In this document: positions 7,906 through 16,593 of the stretch, in pieces
Layout of the letters: each line of letters starts with the position of its first letter
Numbering within the stretch: position 1 is the first letter of the stretch
Origin: Oscillatoria salina IIICB1
Lineage (GTDB): Bacteria; Cyanobacteriota; Cyanobacteriia; Cyanobacteriales; SIO1D9
NCBI RefSeq assembly: GCF_020144665.1
Contig: NZ_JAAHBQ010000013.1
Span: 1-64,000, forward strand
Direction of reading: 5' to 3'
Length of the DNA stretch: 64,000 nt
The notes under the pieces: model-generated
Seen by the model: only the letters and a program-made list of their open reading frames with translations
Databases searched by the model: none
What the model was told of the DNA's origin: nothing
Translations under genes and position numbers: made by a program

Positions 7906-9807
7906 ATGATTGGTAAGCTACTAGACGGGCGTTATCAGGTTGTCCAAGTTTTGAGTGGGGGTGGATTTGGCGAGACTTACATAGCCCAAGATACCCGACG
8001 ACCGGGTAATCCGGTTTGTGTTGTTAAACATCTTAAACCTGCGAGTCGCGACCCGGAAACGTTAGCTGTCGCAAGGCGCTTATTTAATAGTGAAGCAGAA
8101 ACCCTGGAAACTTTGGGCGACCATCCTCAAATTCCCCGACTTTTAGCTTATTTTGAAGAAGACGAGGAATTTTACCTGGTACAAGATTATATTGATGGAC
8201 ATACTTTAGCAGCCGAGTTGGTTCCAGGTAAACCTTGGCAGGAAAGTTGGGTAATACAACTATTGCTGGAAGTTTTGCCGATTTTAGAGTTTGTCCATTC
8301 TCAGGGTGTTATTCATCGAGACGTCAAACCAGAGAATTTGCTGCGTAACCGCCAGGAGAAAAAGTTATTTTTGGTAGATTTTGGTTCGGTGAAGCAAGTT
8401 AGTAATCAAACAGCGATCGCTAAAGGTCCGCTTAATCCTACTGTAGTGGTGGGTACTCCTGGTTATATGCCTAGCGAACAAGGTAGAGGACAACCGCGTC
8501 ACAGTAGCGATATTTATTCTCTGGGTATTATTTGTCTTCAAGCTTTGAGTGGGGTTAAACCAGTTAATTTCCGTTACGATACGAAAACTGGCGAAATTCT
8601 CTGGCAGCATCTTGCAGACATTAGTCCGGAATTAGCCACAATTTTAAATCAAATGGTACTTTACCATTTCCGAGAACGTTTTGCTTCGGCGAGAGAAGTT
8701 TTAGCTGCACTTCAGCCGCTTATTCCGGCTACTCCACCTTTAGATTATCCTCCATCGCCGGAACTTTCTGCACCTCCACCACCAACGCCAAAACCAGCAA
8801 CACCGCCTTTATCGGAACAACGTACTGTAGCTGTGGGAGGTGGTAATTCACCTCAGCAACCAACTCCTCGCCCTTCGCCTTCTCCTCGCCCAACTTCTCC
8901 GCCTAGCCCGGAACCAGATAACTTACCTGTATTTTTGTTTGGGAGTGCGATCGCTGCTATCTTGGCTTTAGGAATTGGTATTGCTTTTGCTTTGCGTCAA
9001 GAACCGACAACTTTGGGAGAACAAAGAAGTTGTACAGTTACAGTTAGTGGTTTAAATGTGCGTTCTAGTCCTGGCGGAACGGTTGTCGATGTGGTTGAGA
9101 GAGGAACAGTTCTTGCTTTGACAGGTGTACAAGAAAATGCTTGGGTAGAAATTAACGATCCTGTTTCTGGTTGGGTATATAACAGCGAACAATATATTGA
9201 TTGTGATGCAGTTAGTCAACCTCCGGAAGTCGTTTCCCCGACACCCTCACCTTCACCTTCACCTTCACCTTCACCTAAACCCCAAGTAACTCCAAAACCT
9301 AAACCTGTTGACAACGGACCGAGACAATTAGCCGCAGCAACTGAGAAATATCAACAAGGAAATTTAGAAGCAGCGATCGCGCAAGCAAATTCAATTGGGC
9401 GAACCAGTTCGGCTTATAATGATGCTCAAGCGGCTATTCGTAATTGGCGCAGTCAATGGTCACAAGCTGAAGCTAAATATAATGAAGCTTTACAAGCTTT
9501 TGATGCCAGTCAATGGGATGATGTCATTGCTTATGCTAATAGCGACTTACCAGACAACCGCTACTGGCGAGAACAATTTCAACAACTAGCTGCCGAAGCC
9601 AAAAAACGTCAAGCTGAGGCGGAAAAAGAACCACCACCCCCACAACCAAGTCCGAGTGAGTCACCGAAACCGCCATCGGTGGAAGTACCGGAAGTTGAGT
9701 CACCCGAACCACCGAATACTGAACCCTTGGAATTACCGAAAACTGAGAAGCCAGAACAGCCGGAAATTATCGTTCCCGAACCAACTTCGCCTTCATCAGA
9801 AGAGTAA
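7906..9807 (+). CDS. Membrane-anchored Ser/Thr protein kinase with SH3 domain
   Basis: A 633-residue Hanks-type kinase. The catalytic domain (about 8-270) has the Gly loop SGGGFGETY, Lys41, HRDVKPEN (137-144) and DFG (158-160), so it should be active. A Pro-rich linker follows, then one membrane segment (VFLFGSAIAAILALGIGIAFAL, about 343-365). Next come a bacterial SH3 module (VSGLNVRSSPGG) and a Ser/Pro tract (SPSPSPSP) leading to an acidic Pro/Glu tail. The kinase is cytosolic and the SH3 and tail are outside the membrane, so it likely senses the wall or periplasm. It is monocistronic, and its substrates cannot be read from context. Confidence 0.92.
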   Translation: MIGKLLDGRYQVVQVLSGGGFGETYIAQDTRRPGNPVCVVKHLKPASRDPETLAVARRLFNSEAETLETLGDHPQIPRLLAYFEEDEEFYLVQDYIDGHTLAAELVPGKPWQESWVIQLLLEVLPILEFVHSQGVIHRDVKPENLLRNRQEKKLFLVDFGSVKQVSNQTAIAKGPLNPTVVVGTPGYMPSEQGRGQPRHSSDIYSLGIICLQALSGVKPVNFRYDTKTGEILWQHLADISPELATILNQMVLYHFRERFASAREVLAALQPLIPATPPLDYPPSPELSAPPPPTPKPATPPLSEQRTVAVGGGNSPQQPTPRPSPSPRPTSPPSPEPDNLPVFLFGSAIAAILALGIGIAFALRQEPTTLGEQRSCTVTVSGLNVRSSPGGTVVDVVERGTVLALTGVQENAWVEINDPVSGWVYNSEQYIDCDAVSQPPEVVSPTPSPSPSPSPSPKPQVTPKPKPVDNGPRQLAAATEKYQQGNLEAAIAQANSIGRTSSAYNDAQAAIRNWRSQWSQAEAKYNEALQAFDASQWDDVIAYANSDLPDNRYWREQFQQLAAEAKKRQAEAEKEPPPPQPSPSESPKPPSVEVPEVESPEPPNTEPLELPKTEKPEQPEIIVPEPTSPSSEE

Positions 9808-9867
9808 TTTCCCCATTTTGAATATTATTAAATCTTTCTCGCGATCGCTGAATCTTGCTTATTATTA

Positions 9868-10611
9868 TTAATTAGAAGGAAACTGAGTTACATTAGCAAC
9901 AGCTTGTAAAATTAATTTTCCTGAATTCACTTCTAATTGCTGAATTCGCAAGGAAATTCCTTCCATTTCAAAATTGCTTAAAGTTAAAATTTCTCTGGCT
10001 TTTGCTAACAAAGCTTTAGTTAATTCTGGCGAAAGTTCTTTACCTTCTTGATACTCTACCTCTGCTAACACAACTGCTCTCCCATCGGTTGAAACATGAG
10101 GTGTAGTTTGGAAAGAAACTTGCTTATTTTCGCCCGTTTGCTGTACTTTAATTTCTGCATCAATAGCAATTTTCCCATCAGCTAGCAGATGACAATCAAC
10201 TCTTTCTGTATCAATTGTTACCCTTTCCTTATCTAATTCAATTTGTAAATTCTGCATTCGATCGCTGAGGATTTCTGAGTTAAAAGCACGATTGATATCT
10301 TCTTCAGTTAAAACAATTTGAGCTTTTCCTTCTGTAGGTTTGGTTAATTCGATATTTCCCATCAAAGCCTTCATCGGATTAACAGCAATACTATTCATTT
10401 GGATTTGCATTTTTTGCATCCGCAAATCTTCTTGCATTACCAGTCCTTCACCATCAATGGCTAAAGATTCTAGTTCACCTTGAGCTAATTTTCCTGGATC
10501 TGTTTTTACCTCAACCTCTAAATTGTCTGCTTCATCTAATTGGGTAGAAAGTGCTACTTCAGCGATTTTATTCAACGCTTGTTCTCCTAAATTATCTATT
10601 CCTGGAACCAT
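9868..10611 (-). CDS. DUF2993 (LmeA-like) protein, paralogue 1
   Basis: A 247-residue protein with the family pattern LGEQALNKIAEVALSTQLDEADNLEVEVKTDPGKLAQGELESLAIDGEG followed by beta-strand-rich sequence and LTEEDINRAFNS. DUF2993 proteins are thought to be lipid-binding tubular folds (LmeA family). No signal peptide is seen. Two close paralogues lie at 25838-26575 and 26702-27442. It is convergent with the kinase gene, with 60 bp between stops. Function in cyanobacteria unknown. Confidence 0.85.
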   Translation of the reverse strand: MVPGIDNLGEQALNKIAEVALSTQLDEADNLEVEVKTDPGKLAQGELESLAIDGEGLVMQEDLRMQKMQIQMNSIAVNPMKALMGNIELTKPTEGKAQIVLTEEDINRAFNSEILSDRMQNLQIELDKERVTIDTERVDCHLLADGKIAIDAEIKVQQTGENKQVSFQTTPHVSTDGRAVVLAEVEYQEGKELSPELTKALLAKAREILTLSNFEMEGISLRIQQLEVNSGKLILQAVANVTQFPSN

Positions 10612-10689
10612 ATTATTTACCTGAGTTGCAACATTTTAAATGTAGAAAAAAGCTAGGCAAAAAATATCTGTCCCAGAGTAGGTATTTTT

Positions 10690-10893
10690 GAGCAGGACTG
10701 AAGTCCTGACTACGAACTTGCTTGAGCAGGACTTTAGTACTGACTACGAACTTGCTTGAGCAGGACTGAAGTCCTGACTACGAACTTGCTTGAGCAGGAC
10801 TGAAGTCCTGACTACGAACTTGCTTGAGCAGGACTGAAGTCCTGACTACGAACTTGCTTGAGCAGGACTGAAGTCCTGACTACGAACTTGCTG
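10690..10893. repeat. Six tandem copies of a 34-bp unit
   Basis: The unit begins GAGCAGGACTGAAGTCC and continues TGACTACGAACTTGCTT. Copies start at 10690, 10724, 10758, 10792, 10826 and 10860. Copy 2 carries TTTAGTACT in place of TGAAGTCCT and copy 6 ends GCTG; the others are identical. Each unit contains a dyad AGGACT-GA-AGTCCT. It lies in the 381-bp divergent spacer between the DUF2993 and ankyrin genes. The rest of that spacer shows no other clear element. Confidence 0.97.
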
Positions 10894-10992
10894 GAGCAGT
10901 TTTGTTTTTTAGATTACAAATTGAAGTACAGTATGTAGTTTAAACTAGAATTGGCATTCTAAAATTTAGTTAGATCGGGGGAAAAATGGCTG

Positions 10993-13662
10993 ATGGATGA
11001 GCAACTGTTTGCTGCGATCGCGGCGAAAGATTTACCGCGAGTGGAAGAGTTACTGGCTGCGGGAGCAAATCCCAATGCTCGTCAAGGAGACAAGAGCGCT
11101 TATCAACTCGTACCTCACGGCTCTGACGAGATCAAATGTGCTTTGATTGAAGCAGGTGCAGAAGACCCAGAACTGATTTATTCTTTGGTTTGGGTAATTG
11201 GTACAGGAAGGGTGGAAGCAGTTCGTGTCTTGATTAACAAAGGAGCGGATGTGAATGTTTCTACTGGTTTGGGGACACCAATTCGGGTAGCAGCAGGTGA
11301 CGGTATGACAGAAATTGTCGAATTACTGATTGAGGCTGGAGCCGACGTAGATGCAGGAAGCACTATTAGTACACCTTTGATTGATGCGATCGCGCACGGA
11401 CATACAGAAATTGTTCGTAAACTGCTTGCCGCCGGAGCCGATCTCAATCTTACACCTCCTTTCCACCCTACTCCACCCATTGGTATCGCCTCGGCTCAAG
11501 GTTCTCCAGAAATTATTCAGAGCTTAATTAGCGCCGGGGCAGATGTTAATACCAAGATCCCAGAGATTACGTTGAATTCAATCGAAATCAAGCAACAAGC
11601 CGGATCTAGCCTGAAAGCCGCCTTTGAAGCAATGGAAGCTTTTGGACAGATGATGCAATCCCTAGAAGGATTTGAGGAGAATGAAGCACTACCGAACGCG
11701 ATCGTCGCTGAAATTGAAAGCGAACTCGCTCAAATCGAAACTATCTCCAACGAACAACAACAGCAAGACAAATTAGAACCGGATCGTGCTGTGGATACTT
11801 TTCCGGCGATTATTGCGGCTCGTTGCGGTCATGCCGCAGCTTTAGCTATCTTATTAGCGGCGGGAGCCGACCCTCATCGCAAAGATAGTGCAGGAATGTC
11901 TGCTTTTGATTGGGCATTACGAAACGAATATCCCCATGTTTTGGCGGTTCTACGGCAATTTGGGGTCACGGAAACTCGGTTTACACTGGAGGAAAAGCTT
12001 TTACTCGCGGCTGAAAATGGCGATGTTGCTATGGTTCGAGATTGCCTCGATCGAGGTGCAGAGGTGAATGCGCGAGATACTCGTCGGCGGACAAAAGGAA
12101 AAACTGCTTTAATTTTAGCGGCTATGACTGGACATTTACCGATTGTCCAAGTTTTGCTAGCCGCCGGAGCAGATCCCCAGATGACAGATCGTACTCCAGA
12201 TGACGAACCGATACCAGAATGGGTGTTAAGAAACTCTCAAGAATCATGGATAAGTATGGGTTACATCTTTGGACGTACAGCCCTCATAGAAGCCGCCAAA
12301 GCTGGACATACGGAGATTGTGGAATCGTTATTAGAAGCGGGTGCTAATCCTAATTACCAAGATCAGGCAAACTACACGGCGTTAACTTTGGCAGCCGAAA
12401 ACAACCATTTCGCTATAGTTCAGGCGTTAATAGCCGCAGGTGCAGATGTTAATCTGGCGGAAATTTCGGGGAATACACCTTTGCTTTTGGCTTGCGAAAA
12501 AGGTGCTGTGGAAATTGCTGAATTTTTGCTGCGGGAAAATGCCGATTTTACTCAGACAAATTCTCGTGGTAGAACTGCTTTGATGAATGCAGCCGCAGTG
12601 GGAAGTTTAAGTTTAGTTGAGCTTTTGCTCGCGCGGGGAGCCGAGGTTAATGCTGTTTCTCAAGATGGTGAAACAGCGATCGCTCTCGCTGCGGGTGCAA
12701 GTCATTACGTTGAAGTTGATAAAAACGCTCCTAGTGGTGGAATGCTAGAATATCGCGATGGTGGCTGTTGGGAACTGCAACCTTTACCTGAAGACCAAAT
12801 TCTCGCAGTTGTTCAAGCACTTTTACAAGCAGGTGCTAATCCTAATTTACCCGATTGTGATACGACTCCATTAATCGAAGCTGCAAGAAATGGACAATTA
12901 CGCTTGCTGCAAGCTTTGCTAAATTCCGGAGCAAGTTTGGCTGTACGCGATCGTTATGGTAATACAGCCGTATATTGGGCAACAGAAAAGGTTTTAGCAT
13001 TTCTGCGCGAGTATACTGGAACTAACTTGAGCGAGTTCGAGGAATCTTCTGAAACCGAAGCTGATGAAGATCCTGAAGAGGAAGCCCGACGCTGGGGTGC
13101 AGATTTACCGCAGCCCGATTTTTCCGCAGCAGCCCAAAATCCAGACTATCAAGAAGCAGTCAACGAACTAGCCGAGATTTGTGGTAGTAAACCGACGGGT
13201 AGCGAAGATTTTCCCGGTTGGTTTCGGCTTCACGTCCAAACTAAACGTCGTCAAGACATCGATACCGAAGCCATCCAGCGCGAATTTTTAACCAAGGGAT
13301 ACTTTGTTTATGAACCTCAATATTGCTTTGGAGAGGGTCCGGAAAAACTGGGAATTTTACCTACTACAGATAAATATGACGCGATCGCCTTACACCAAAC
13401 CAACGGTTGCAATTACGGTATCGGTCCCGGTTACGTCGTAGAATGGCTGAAAAATCTCGAAGCAGAGCAACCTTTCATCATCACTTGCATCCGTGACGAT
13501 CTCCTTGCAGGAAGATTTTTAACTCCGATTCAAGATCCAGAGGGTTTAGCAGCATCGATGTATGATTTTTGCCCCGATCTTGTCGATCAAGGCTGTGGTT
13601 CCCTCGAGCAGCTTGCAGAAAACTTAGTCGAGAGCGATCGCCTCTATTTCTGGTGGGATTAA
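10993..13662 (+). CDS. Large ankyrin-repeat protein with C-terminal DUF4253-like domain
   Basis: An 889-residue protein. Ankyrin repeats fill residues 1-690 in several blocks (patterns such as TPLxxAxxxGHTEIVxxLLxAGADVN), with a non-repeat stretch at about 200-260. The C-terminal 150 residues (GWFRLHVQTKRRQDID ... YDAIALHQTNGCNYGIGPGYVVEWLKNLE ... DRLYFWWD) look like DUF4253, a domain of unknown function; that assignment is from memory. It is cytosolic. An ATG at 10986 in another frame reaches a stop at once, so the ATG at 10993 is used. Probably a protein-binding scaffold; partner unknown. Confidence 0.88.
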   Translation: MDEQLFAAIAAKDLPRVEELLAAGANPNARQGDKSAYQLVPHGSDEIKCALIEAGAEDPELIYSLVWVIGTGRVEAVRVLINKGADVNVSTGLGTPIRVAAGDGMTEIVELLIEAGADVDAGSTISTPLIDAIAHGHTEIVRKLLAAGADLNLTPPFHPTPPIGIASAQGSPEIIQSLISAGADVNTKIPEITLNSIEIKQQAGSSLKAAFEAMEAFGQMMQSLEGFEENEALPNAIVAEIESELAQIETISNEQQQQDKLEPDRAVDTFPAIIAARCGHAAALAILLAAGADPHRKDSAGMSAFDWALRNEYPHVLAVLRQFGVTETRFTLEEKLLLAAENGDVAMVRDCLDRGAEVNARDTRRRTKGKTALILAAMTGHLPIVQVLLAAGADPQMTDRTPDDEPIPEWVLRNSQESWISMGYIFGRTALIEAAKAGHTEIVESLLEAGANPNYQDQANYTALTLAAENNHFAIVQALIAAGADVNLAEISGNTPLLLACEKGAVEIAEFLLRENADFTQTNSRGRTALMNAAAVGSLSLVELLLARGAEVNAVSQDGETAIALAAGASHYVEVDKNAPSGGMLEYRDGGCWELQPLPEDQILAVVQALLQAGANPNLPDCDTTPLIEAARNGQLRLLQALLNSGASLAVRDRYGNTAVYWATEKVLAFLREYTGTNLSEFEESSETEADEDPEEEARRWGADLPQPDFSAAAQNPDYQEAVNELAEICGSKPTGSEDFPGWFRLHVQTKRRQDIDTEAIQREFLTKGYFVYEPQYCFGEGPEKLGILPTTDKYDAIALHQTNGCNYGIGPGYVVEWLKNLEAEQPFIITCIRDDLLAGRFLTPIQDPEGLAASMYDFCPDLVDQGCGSLEQLAENLVESDRLYFWWD

Positions 13663-13666
13663 AGTA

Positions 13667-13691
13667 GGGGCAATCCCCCTGTGGTTGCCCC
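13667..13691 (+). terminator. Hairpin after the ankyrin gene
   Basis: A perfect stem GGGGCAA / TTGCCCC with an 11-nt loop starts 5 bp after the stop codon. A run of T follows about 9 nt later. It is probably a terminator and resembles a widespread cyanobacterial palindromic repeat. Confidence 0.6.
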
Positions 13692-13705
13692 ACAGATAGC
13701 TTTTT

Positions 13706-13762
13706 CATTTCAAATTACGTCATCCTTCGCGAAGCTCAGGATGACATTTTTCCACATTATCG
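13706..13762. repeat. Dispersed palindromic repeat, copy 1
   Basis: An outer stem GTCATCC / GGATGAC encloses a 13-nt core TTCGCGAAGCTCA. The right flank is ATTTTTCCACATTATCG. A second copy with the same flanks but an essentially inverted core is at 63550-63606. It lies between the convergent ankyrin and sqr genes. Confidence 0.85.
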
Positions 13763-13781
13763 CTTTGCAAGGACATTGGGA

Positions 13782-15101
13782 TCAGAACTTTTTCCACTGA
13801 ATAAACTTAAGATAATCCCCCTCAAATAGCTCTCCTTTAAGCATTCGATTCCAATAAATCCAAGGCAAAACAGTAGTTTTCATTTTCCACATAATCCAAC
13901 GCTCTTTAATCGGATTAAGAGGAAAGCTAGACATTGGTGTCTTAGTATAACCATTAAATTCAGCCATGATTGTCTTACCATAGCCAGTAATTAAAGGACA
14001 ACAAGTATAGCCATCATACTTATTTGATAACGGTTTTGAATCAATGAAAGCAAGTAAATTTGCGGCGACAACTACCGATTGTTTTCGAGCGGCGGCTGCG
14101 GTTTTAGAAGTTGGTAAAGAAGAAGCATCTCCTAAACTAAAAACATTAGTATATCGATTGTGCTGTAGCGTATATTGATCCACGTCTACCCAACCATAAG
14201 AATTATCCGAAACAGCTAAAGGACTCTCTTTAATAAAGTTAGGGGCGCTTTGGGGCGGCGTAACGTGAATCATGTCGTATTTGTAGGTAACTTCATCGAC
14301 AACCGCACCATTATCGTCGAAAACATCAAAAACTGCTTCTTTGATTTCCCCTTTAATTTCTTTCAAATTGTGCTGGAATTTAACATCAATTTCGCGTTCG
14401 GCAACTACTTTATCTAAGATTGCTGAATATTCTGGTACAGAAAACATTTTCGTCGCTGGTGTGAGAAACATCACGTTAGTACGCTGACGAACTCCGAATT
14501 TACTGCGGAAAGTGTCATCTGCCATATACATTACTTTTTGCGGCGCACCACCACATTTAACAGGAGTTTTGGGAAAGGTAAATAAAGCATTTCCACCAGA
14601 AAAATTTTTGATTAGTTCCCATGTATAAGGTGCGTAATTAGGTAAATAGTTGCTGGTGACACCATTTTTTCCGATCGCTTCTTTTAGCCCTTTAATTAAA
14701 TGCCAGTCTAACTGTATACCAGGACAGACAACTAAGTAATCATACTTAACCAGAATCCCTTCTTTGGTCAGGACAGCATTATTATCTGGGTCTAATTTAA
14801 TCACTCGGTCTGCAATCCAAGTCGCTTGGGGAGGAATGAAATCTTTTTTATCCTTAAAGGTATCCTCAATTTGGAATACTCCTCCACCTGTCAGCGTCCA
14901 ACCGGGCTGGTAATACTGCTTCTGCGATGGGTCGATAATCGCAATATCTAGGGAATTGTTCTTTTTCAATATGATCGAAGCGGTGGTAAGTCCCGCAGAC
15001 CCACCCCCAATGAACACAATTTGGTGATGCAGGGTTTTGGCGATCGCGTGGTTGACAGATAAAGCTGGAGTCTGCGACTGCTGGGAAGTTGATGTTATCA
15101 T
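13782..15101 (-). CDS. sqr: Sulfide:quinone oxidoreductase, type II
   Basis: A 439-residue flavoprotein from the ATG; a TTG nine codons upstream (15128) is possible but has no ribosome-binding site. FAD-binding GGGSAG is at 32-37. The catalytic cysteines of the type II (mitochondrial SQOR-like) class are both present: Cys183 in TPVKCGGAPQKVMYM and Cys368 in GYTCCPLITGYG. A third Cys lies in VVCPG (126). The C-terminal half ends in amphipathic Trp-rich sequence suited to membrane attachment. It oxidises sulfide to zero-valent sulfur and passes electrons to plastoquinone. It is divergent from the NifX-to-rhodanese run and shares a promoter motif with the hdr operon. The assignment is strong; the physiological acceptor is inferred. 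Confidence 0.93.
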   Translation of the reverse strand: MITSTSQQSQTPALSVNHAIAKTLHHQIVFIGGGSAGLTTASIILKKNNSLDIAIIDPSQKQYYQPGWTLTGGGVFQIEDTFKDKKDFIPPQATWIADRVIKLDPDNNAVLTKEGILVKYDYLVVCPGIQLDWHLIKGLKEAIGKNGVTSNYLPNYAPYTWELIKNFSGGNALFTFPKTPVKCGGAPQKVMYMADDTFRSKFGVRQRTNVMFLTPATKMFSVPEYSAILDKVVAEREIDVKFQHNLKEIKGEIKEAVFDVFDDNGAVVDEVTYKYDMIHVTPPQSAPNFIKESPLAVSDNSYGWVDVDQYTLQHNRYTNVFSLGDASSLPTSKTAAAARKQSVVVAANLLAFIDSKPLSNKYDGYTCCPLITGYGKTIMAEFNGYTKTPMSSFPLNPIKERWIMWKMKTTVLPWIYWNRMLKGELFEGDYLKFIQWKKF

Positions 15102-15146
15102 AATTAGTCTTTTTTTCGTCTGAGACAAGTTGTAAAGATTTAATCA

Positions 15147-15162
15147 TTATATAACAATATAG
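15147..15162 (-). promoter_or_regulatory. Motif in the sqr promoter shared with the hdr promoter
   Basis: On the minus strand this reads CTATATTGTTATATAA, followed by TGA. It differs by one base from CTATATAGTTATATAA (followed by ATGA) at 21215-21230 in the hdr promoter. It contains a TATAAT-like -10 (TATATAAT) and an imperfect dyad TATAT-TGTT-ATATA. It is 46-61 bp upstream of the sqr ATG. Probable binding site for a shared sulfide or persulfide regulator; the regulator gene is not in the window. Confidence 0.6.
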
Positions 15163-15224
15163 ACAAACAATAAGTTTTTGCCTAGTAGTGCACATTTAAA
15201 TCTAAGACGAATTTTTCAGCTCCC

Positions 15225-15253
15225 TTGACTTATTTAACTAAATAGCTATAAAA
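15225..15253 (+). promoter_or_regulatory. Sigma-70-type promoter on the plus-strand side of the sqr divergent region
   Basis: TTGACT, a 17-bp spacer and TATAAA match the consensus -35 and -10. The -10 overlaps an ATAGCTAT palindrome. It would drive the small frame at 15273 and probably the plus-strand run beginning at 15581. Confidence 0.55.
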
Positions 15254-15272
15254 TGATTATAGGAAATGCCTG

Positions 15273-15431
15273 GTGAACCGAAACCCGTTACAAACTCACG
15301 ATTTCTACAAGTTGTGTGAACGGAATCGACAAGACCCAAAACCAGAAACTCTGCAAGAATTTATCGAGGCTGTTGATTCTGCAAACAAGCTGATTAATAT
15401 TGCCAGCCAGAGAAATCAACCCAATCGTTGA
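15273..15431 (+). CDS. Small hypothetical frame (52 aa), possibly the front part of a broken gene
   Basis: A GTG start (VNRNPLQTHDFYKLCERNRQ) is preceded by AGGAAA at good spacing and by a consensus-like promoter. The frame stops with TGA at 15429. Beyond the TGA the same frame stays open for 38 more codons, to a TAA at 15546 (RKLRKLDGTAVPKTRQALG, later NCPVEACDREYFLT). Either it is a genuine 52-residue peptide or one nonsense change has split a 91-residue gene. I do not recognise the product. It directly precedes the NifX-like gene. Confidence 0.45.
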   Translation: MNRNPLQTHDFYKLCERNRQDPKPETLQEFIEAVDSANKLINIASQRNQPNR

Positions 15432-15580
15432 AGAAAATTGCGAAAATTAGACGGAACAGCAGTACCGAAAACAAGGCAAGCTTTGGGACTAGAAAATAAA
15501 CCGAATTGTCCTGTAGAAGCTTGCGATCGCGAGTATTTCCTCACCTAACAAAATCCAGTTTAAACTTAGGAAAATTAGCC

Positions 15581-16006
15581 ATGAAAATTGCCGTAGCCAG
15601 TCAAAACAAAACAACCATCACCGAACATACCGGACATTGCCTAAAATTTTGGATTTACGAAATTAACGAAAACCAAATTGTAGACAAGAAACTCTTAGAA
15701 TTATCTCCCCAACAATCTTTCCATAACATTTCCCCCAACGAAACCCATCCTTTAGATGAAGTCCAAGTTTTAATTTCTGGAGGAATGGGACGTGGTTTGG
15801 TGGAACGATTAGAACAGAGAGGAATTGAAGGTATTATAACGAAAGAAACCGATTTAGATCGAGCAGTGAATGCTTATTTAGATAGTTCTTTAGTTAGAGA
15901 AGAACCAGAATGTCACGAACATGAAGGCAAACATAAACATCAAAACCGCCATCAAAACCGCCATCACCACCACCATCACAAATGTAACACTCCCAGTGCT
16001 ACTTAA
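15581..16006 (+). CDS. NifX/NifB-type dinitrogenase FeMo-cofactor-fold protein with His-rich tail
   Basis: A 141-residue protein from the ATG at 15581 (AGGAAA upstream); an in-frame TTG at 15506 is unlikely. The RNase H-like Nitro_FeMo-Co domain spans about 1-110: MKIAVASQNKTTITEHTGHC, then VQVLISGGMGRGLVERL and IEGIITKETDLDRAV. The last 30 residues are His-rich (HEHEGKHKHQ, later six consecutive His and a Cys). No nif genes are present, so it is probably a small metal- or Fe-S-cofactor-binding protein of the MTH1175 type. It is the first clear gene of a plus-strand run with DUF2214, flavoprotein, MBL and rhodanese genes. Confidence 0.82.
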   Translation: MKIAVASQNKTTITEHTGHCLKFWIYEINENQIVDKKLLELSPQQSFHNISPNETHPLDEVQVLISGGMGRGLVERLEQRGIEGIITKETDLDRAVNAYLDSSLVREEPECHEHEGKHKHQNRHQNRHHHHHHKCNTPSAT

Positions 16007-16028
16007 TTCCCGTTAATAGTGTTAATCT

Positions 16029-16093
16029 AGTAGGTGCGTGATGACAGAAAAAACAGCTAATCGATTTCAGCTTTTTGCGATCGCGCACCTACT
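16029..16093. repeat. Inverted repeat between the NifX-like and DUF2214 genes
   Basis: Perfect 10-bp arms AGTAGGTGCG and CGCACCTACT are separated by 45 bp. It belongs with the GTAGGGTG-type hairpins at 4544 and 29664 by sequence. It may attenuate or process the transcript between the first gene and the rest of the run. Confidence 0.6.
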
Positions 16094-16125
16094 ACTACTG
16101 TTCATTTACTGATATCAAAATTCTC

Positions 16126-16581
16126 ATGTGGGCAAGTTCAATTACTGCTTATTTCCATTACTTAGGCTTCATGTTAGCTTTCGCCGCACTAACAGTAGAA
16201 GTCTTCAACTTGAAAAAAGAAATGACTCTCAATGAAGCCAAAAGAGTTGCCTTTGCCGATGCTGCTTACGGGATAGCTGCTACTGCAATTCTAATTACCG
16301 GAGTGTTAAGAGTTCTCTATTTTGGGAAAGGAACCGATTACTATCTAAACAATCCATTTTTCTACACCAAAATGGGCGTTTTTATCCTTGTCAGTTTATT
16401 TTCTCTTTATCCAACATTTACGTTTATTTCCTGGTTTAAAGACTTACGAAGCGAGCGAGCACCCAGCTTAGAAATTGCTCAAGTCAACCGATTATCTTGG
16501 CTAATCAAAGGCGAATTATTTTGTTTTACTTTATTGCCCCTCCTAGCAGCATTAATGGCAAGAATGAGTGGATGGAATTAA
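16126..16581 (+). CDS. DUF2214 integral membrane protein
   Basis: A 151-residue protein from the ATG at 16126; the longer frame would need a TTG inside the inverted repeat. It has four predicted membrane helices: SSITAYFHYLGFMLAFAALTV, YGIAATAILITGVLRVLYF, MGVFILVSLFSLYPTFTF and ELFCFTLLPLLAALMA. It looks like DUF2214. Function unknown. It is 12 bp upstream of the flavoprotein gene, so it is co-transcribed and may be a membrane or quinone-side partner of the sulfur/redox genes. Confidence 0.8.
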   Translation: MWASSITAYFHYLGFMLAFAALTVEVFNLKKEMTLNEAKRVAFADAAYGIAATAILITGVLRVLYFGKGTDYYLNNPFFYTKMGVFILVSLFSLYPTFTFISWFKDLRSERAPSLEIAQVNRLSWLIKGELFCFTLLPLLAALMARMSGWN

Positions 16582-16593
16582 CGGAGAAAACTT

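Noticed and set aside
10690-10893. CRISPR array
   Set aside because: The 34-bp units are contiguous with no variable spacers, and no cas genes are present.
11178-11480. Minus-strand frame within the ankyrin gene
   Set aside because: Shadow of repeat-coding sequence on the other strand.
15506-15580. N-terminal extension of the NifX-like protein from a TTG
   Set aside because: The ATG at 15581 has a good AGGAAA site and starts exactly at the conserved MKIAVAS.
15581-16006. Evidence for nitrogen fixation
   Set aside because: Only a NifX-type fold is present; no nifHDK, nifB, nifE or nifN lies in the window.
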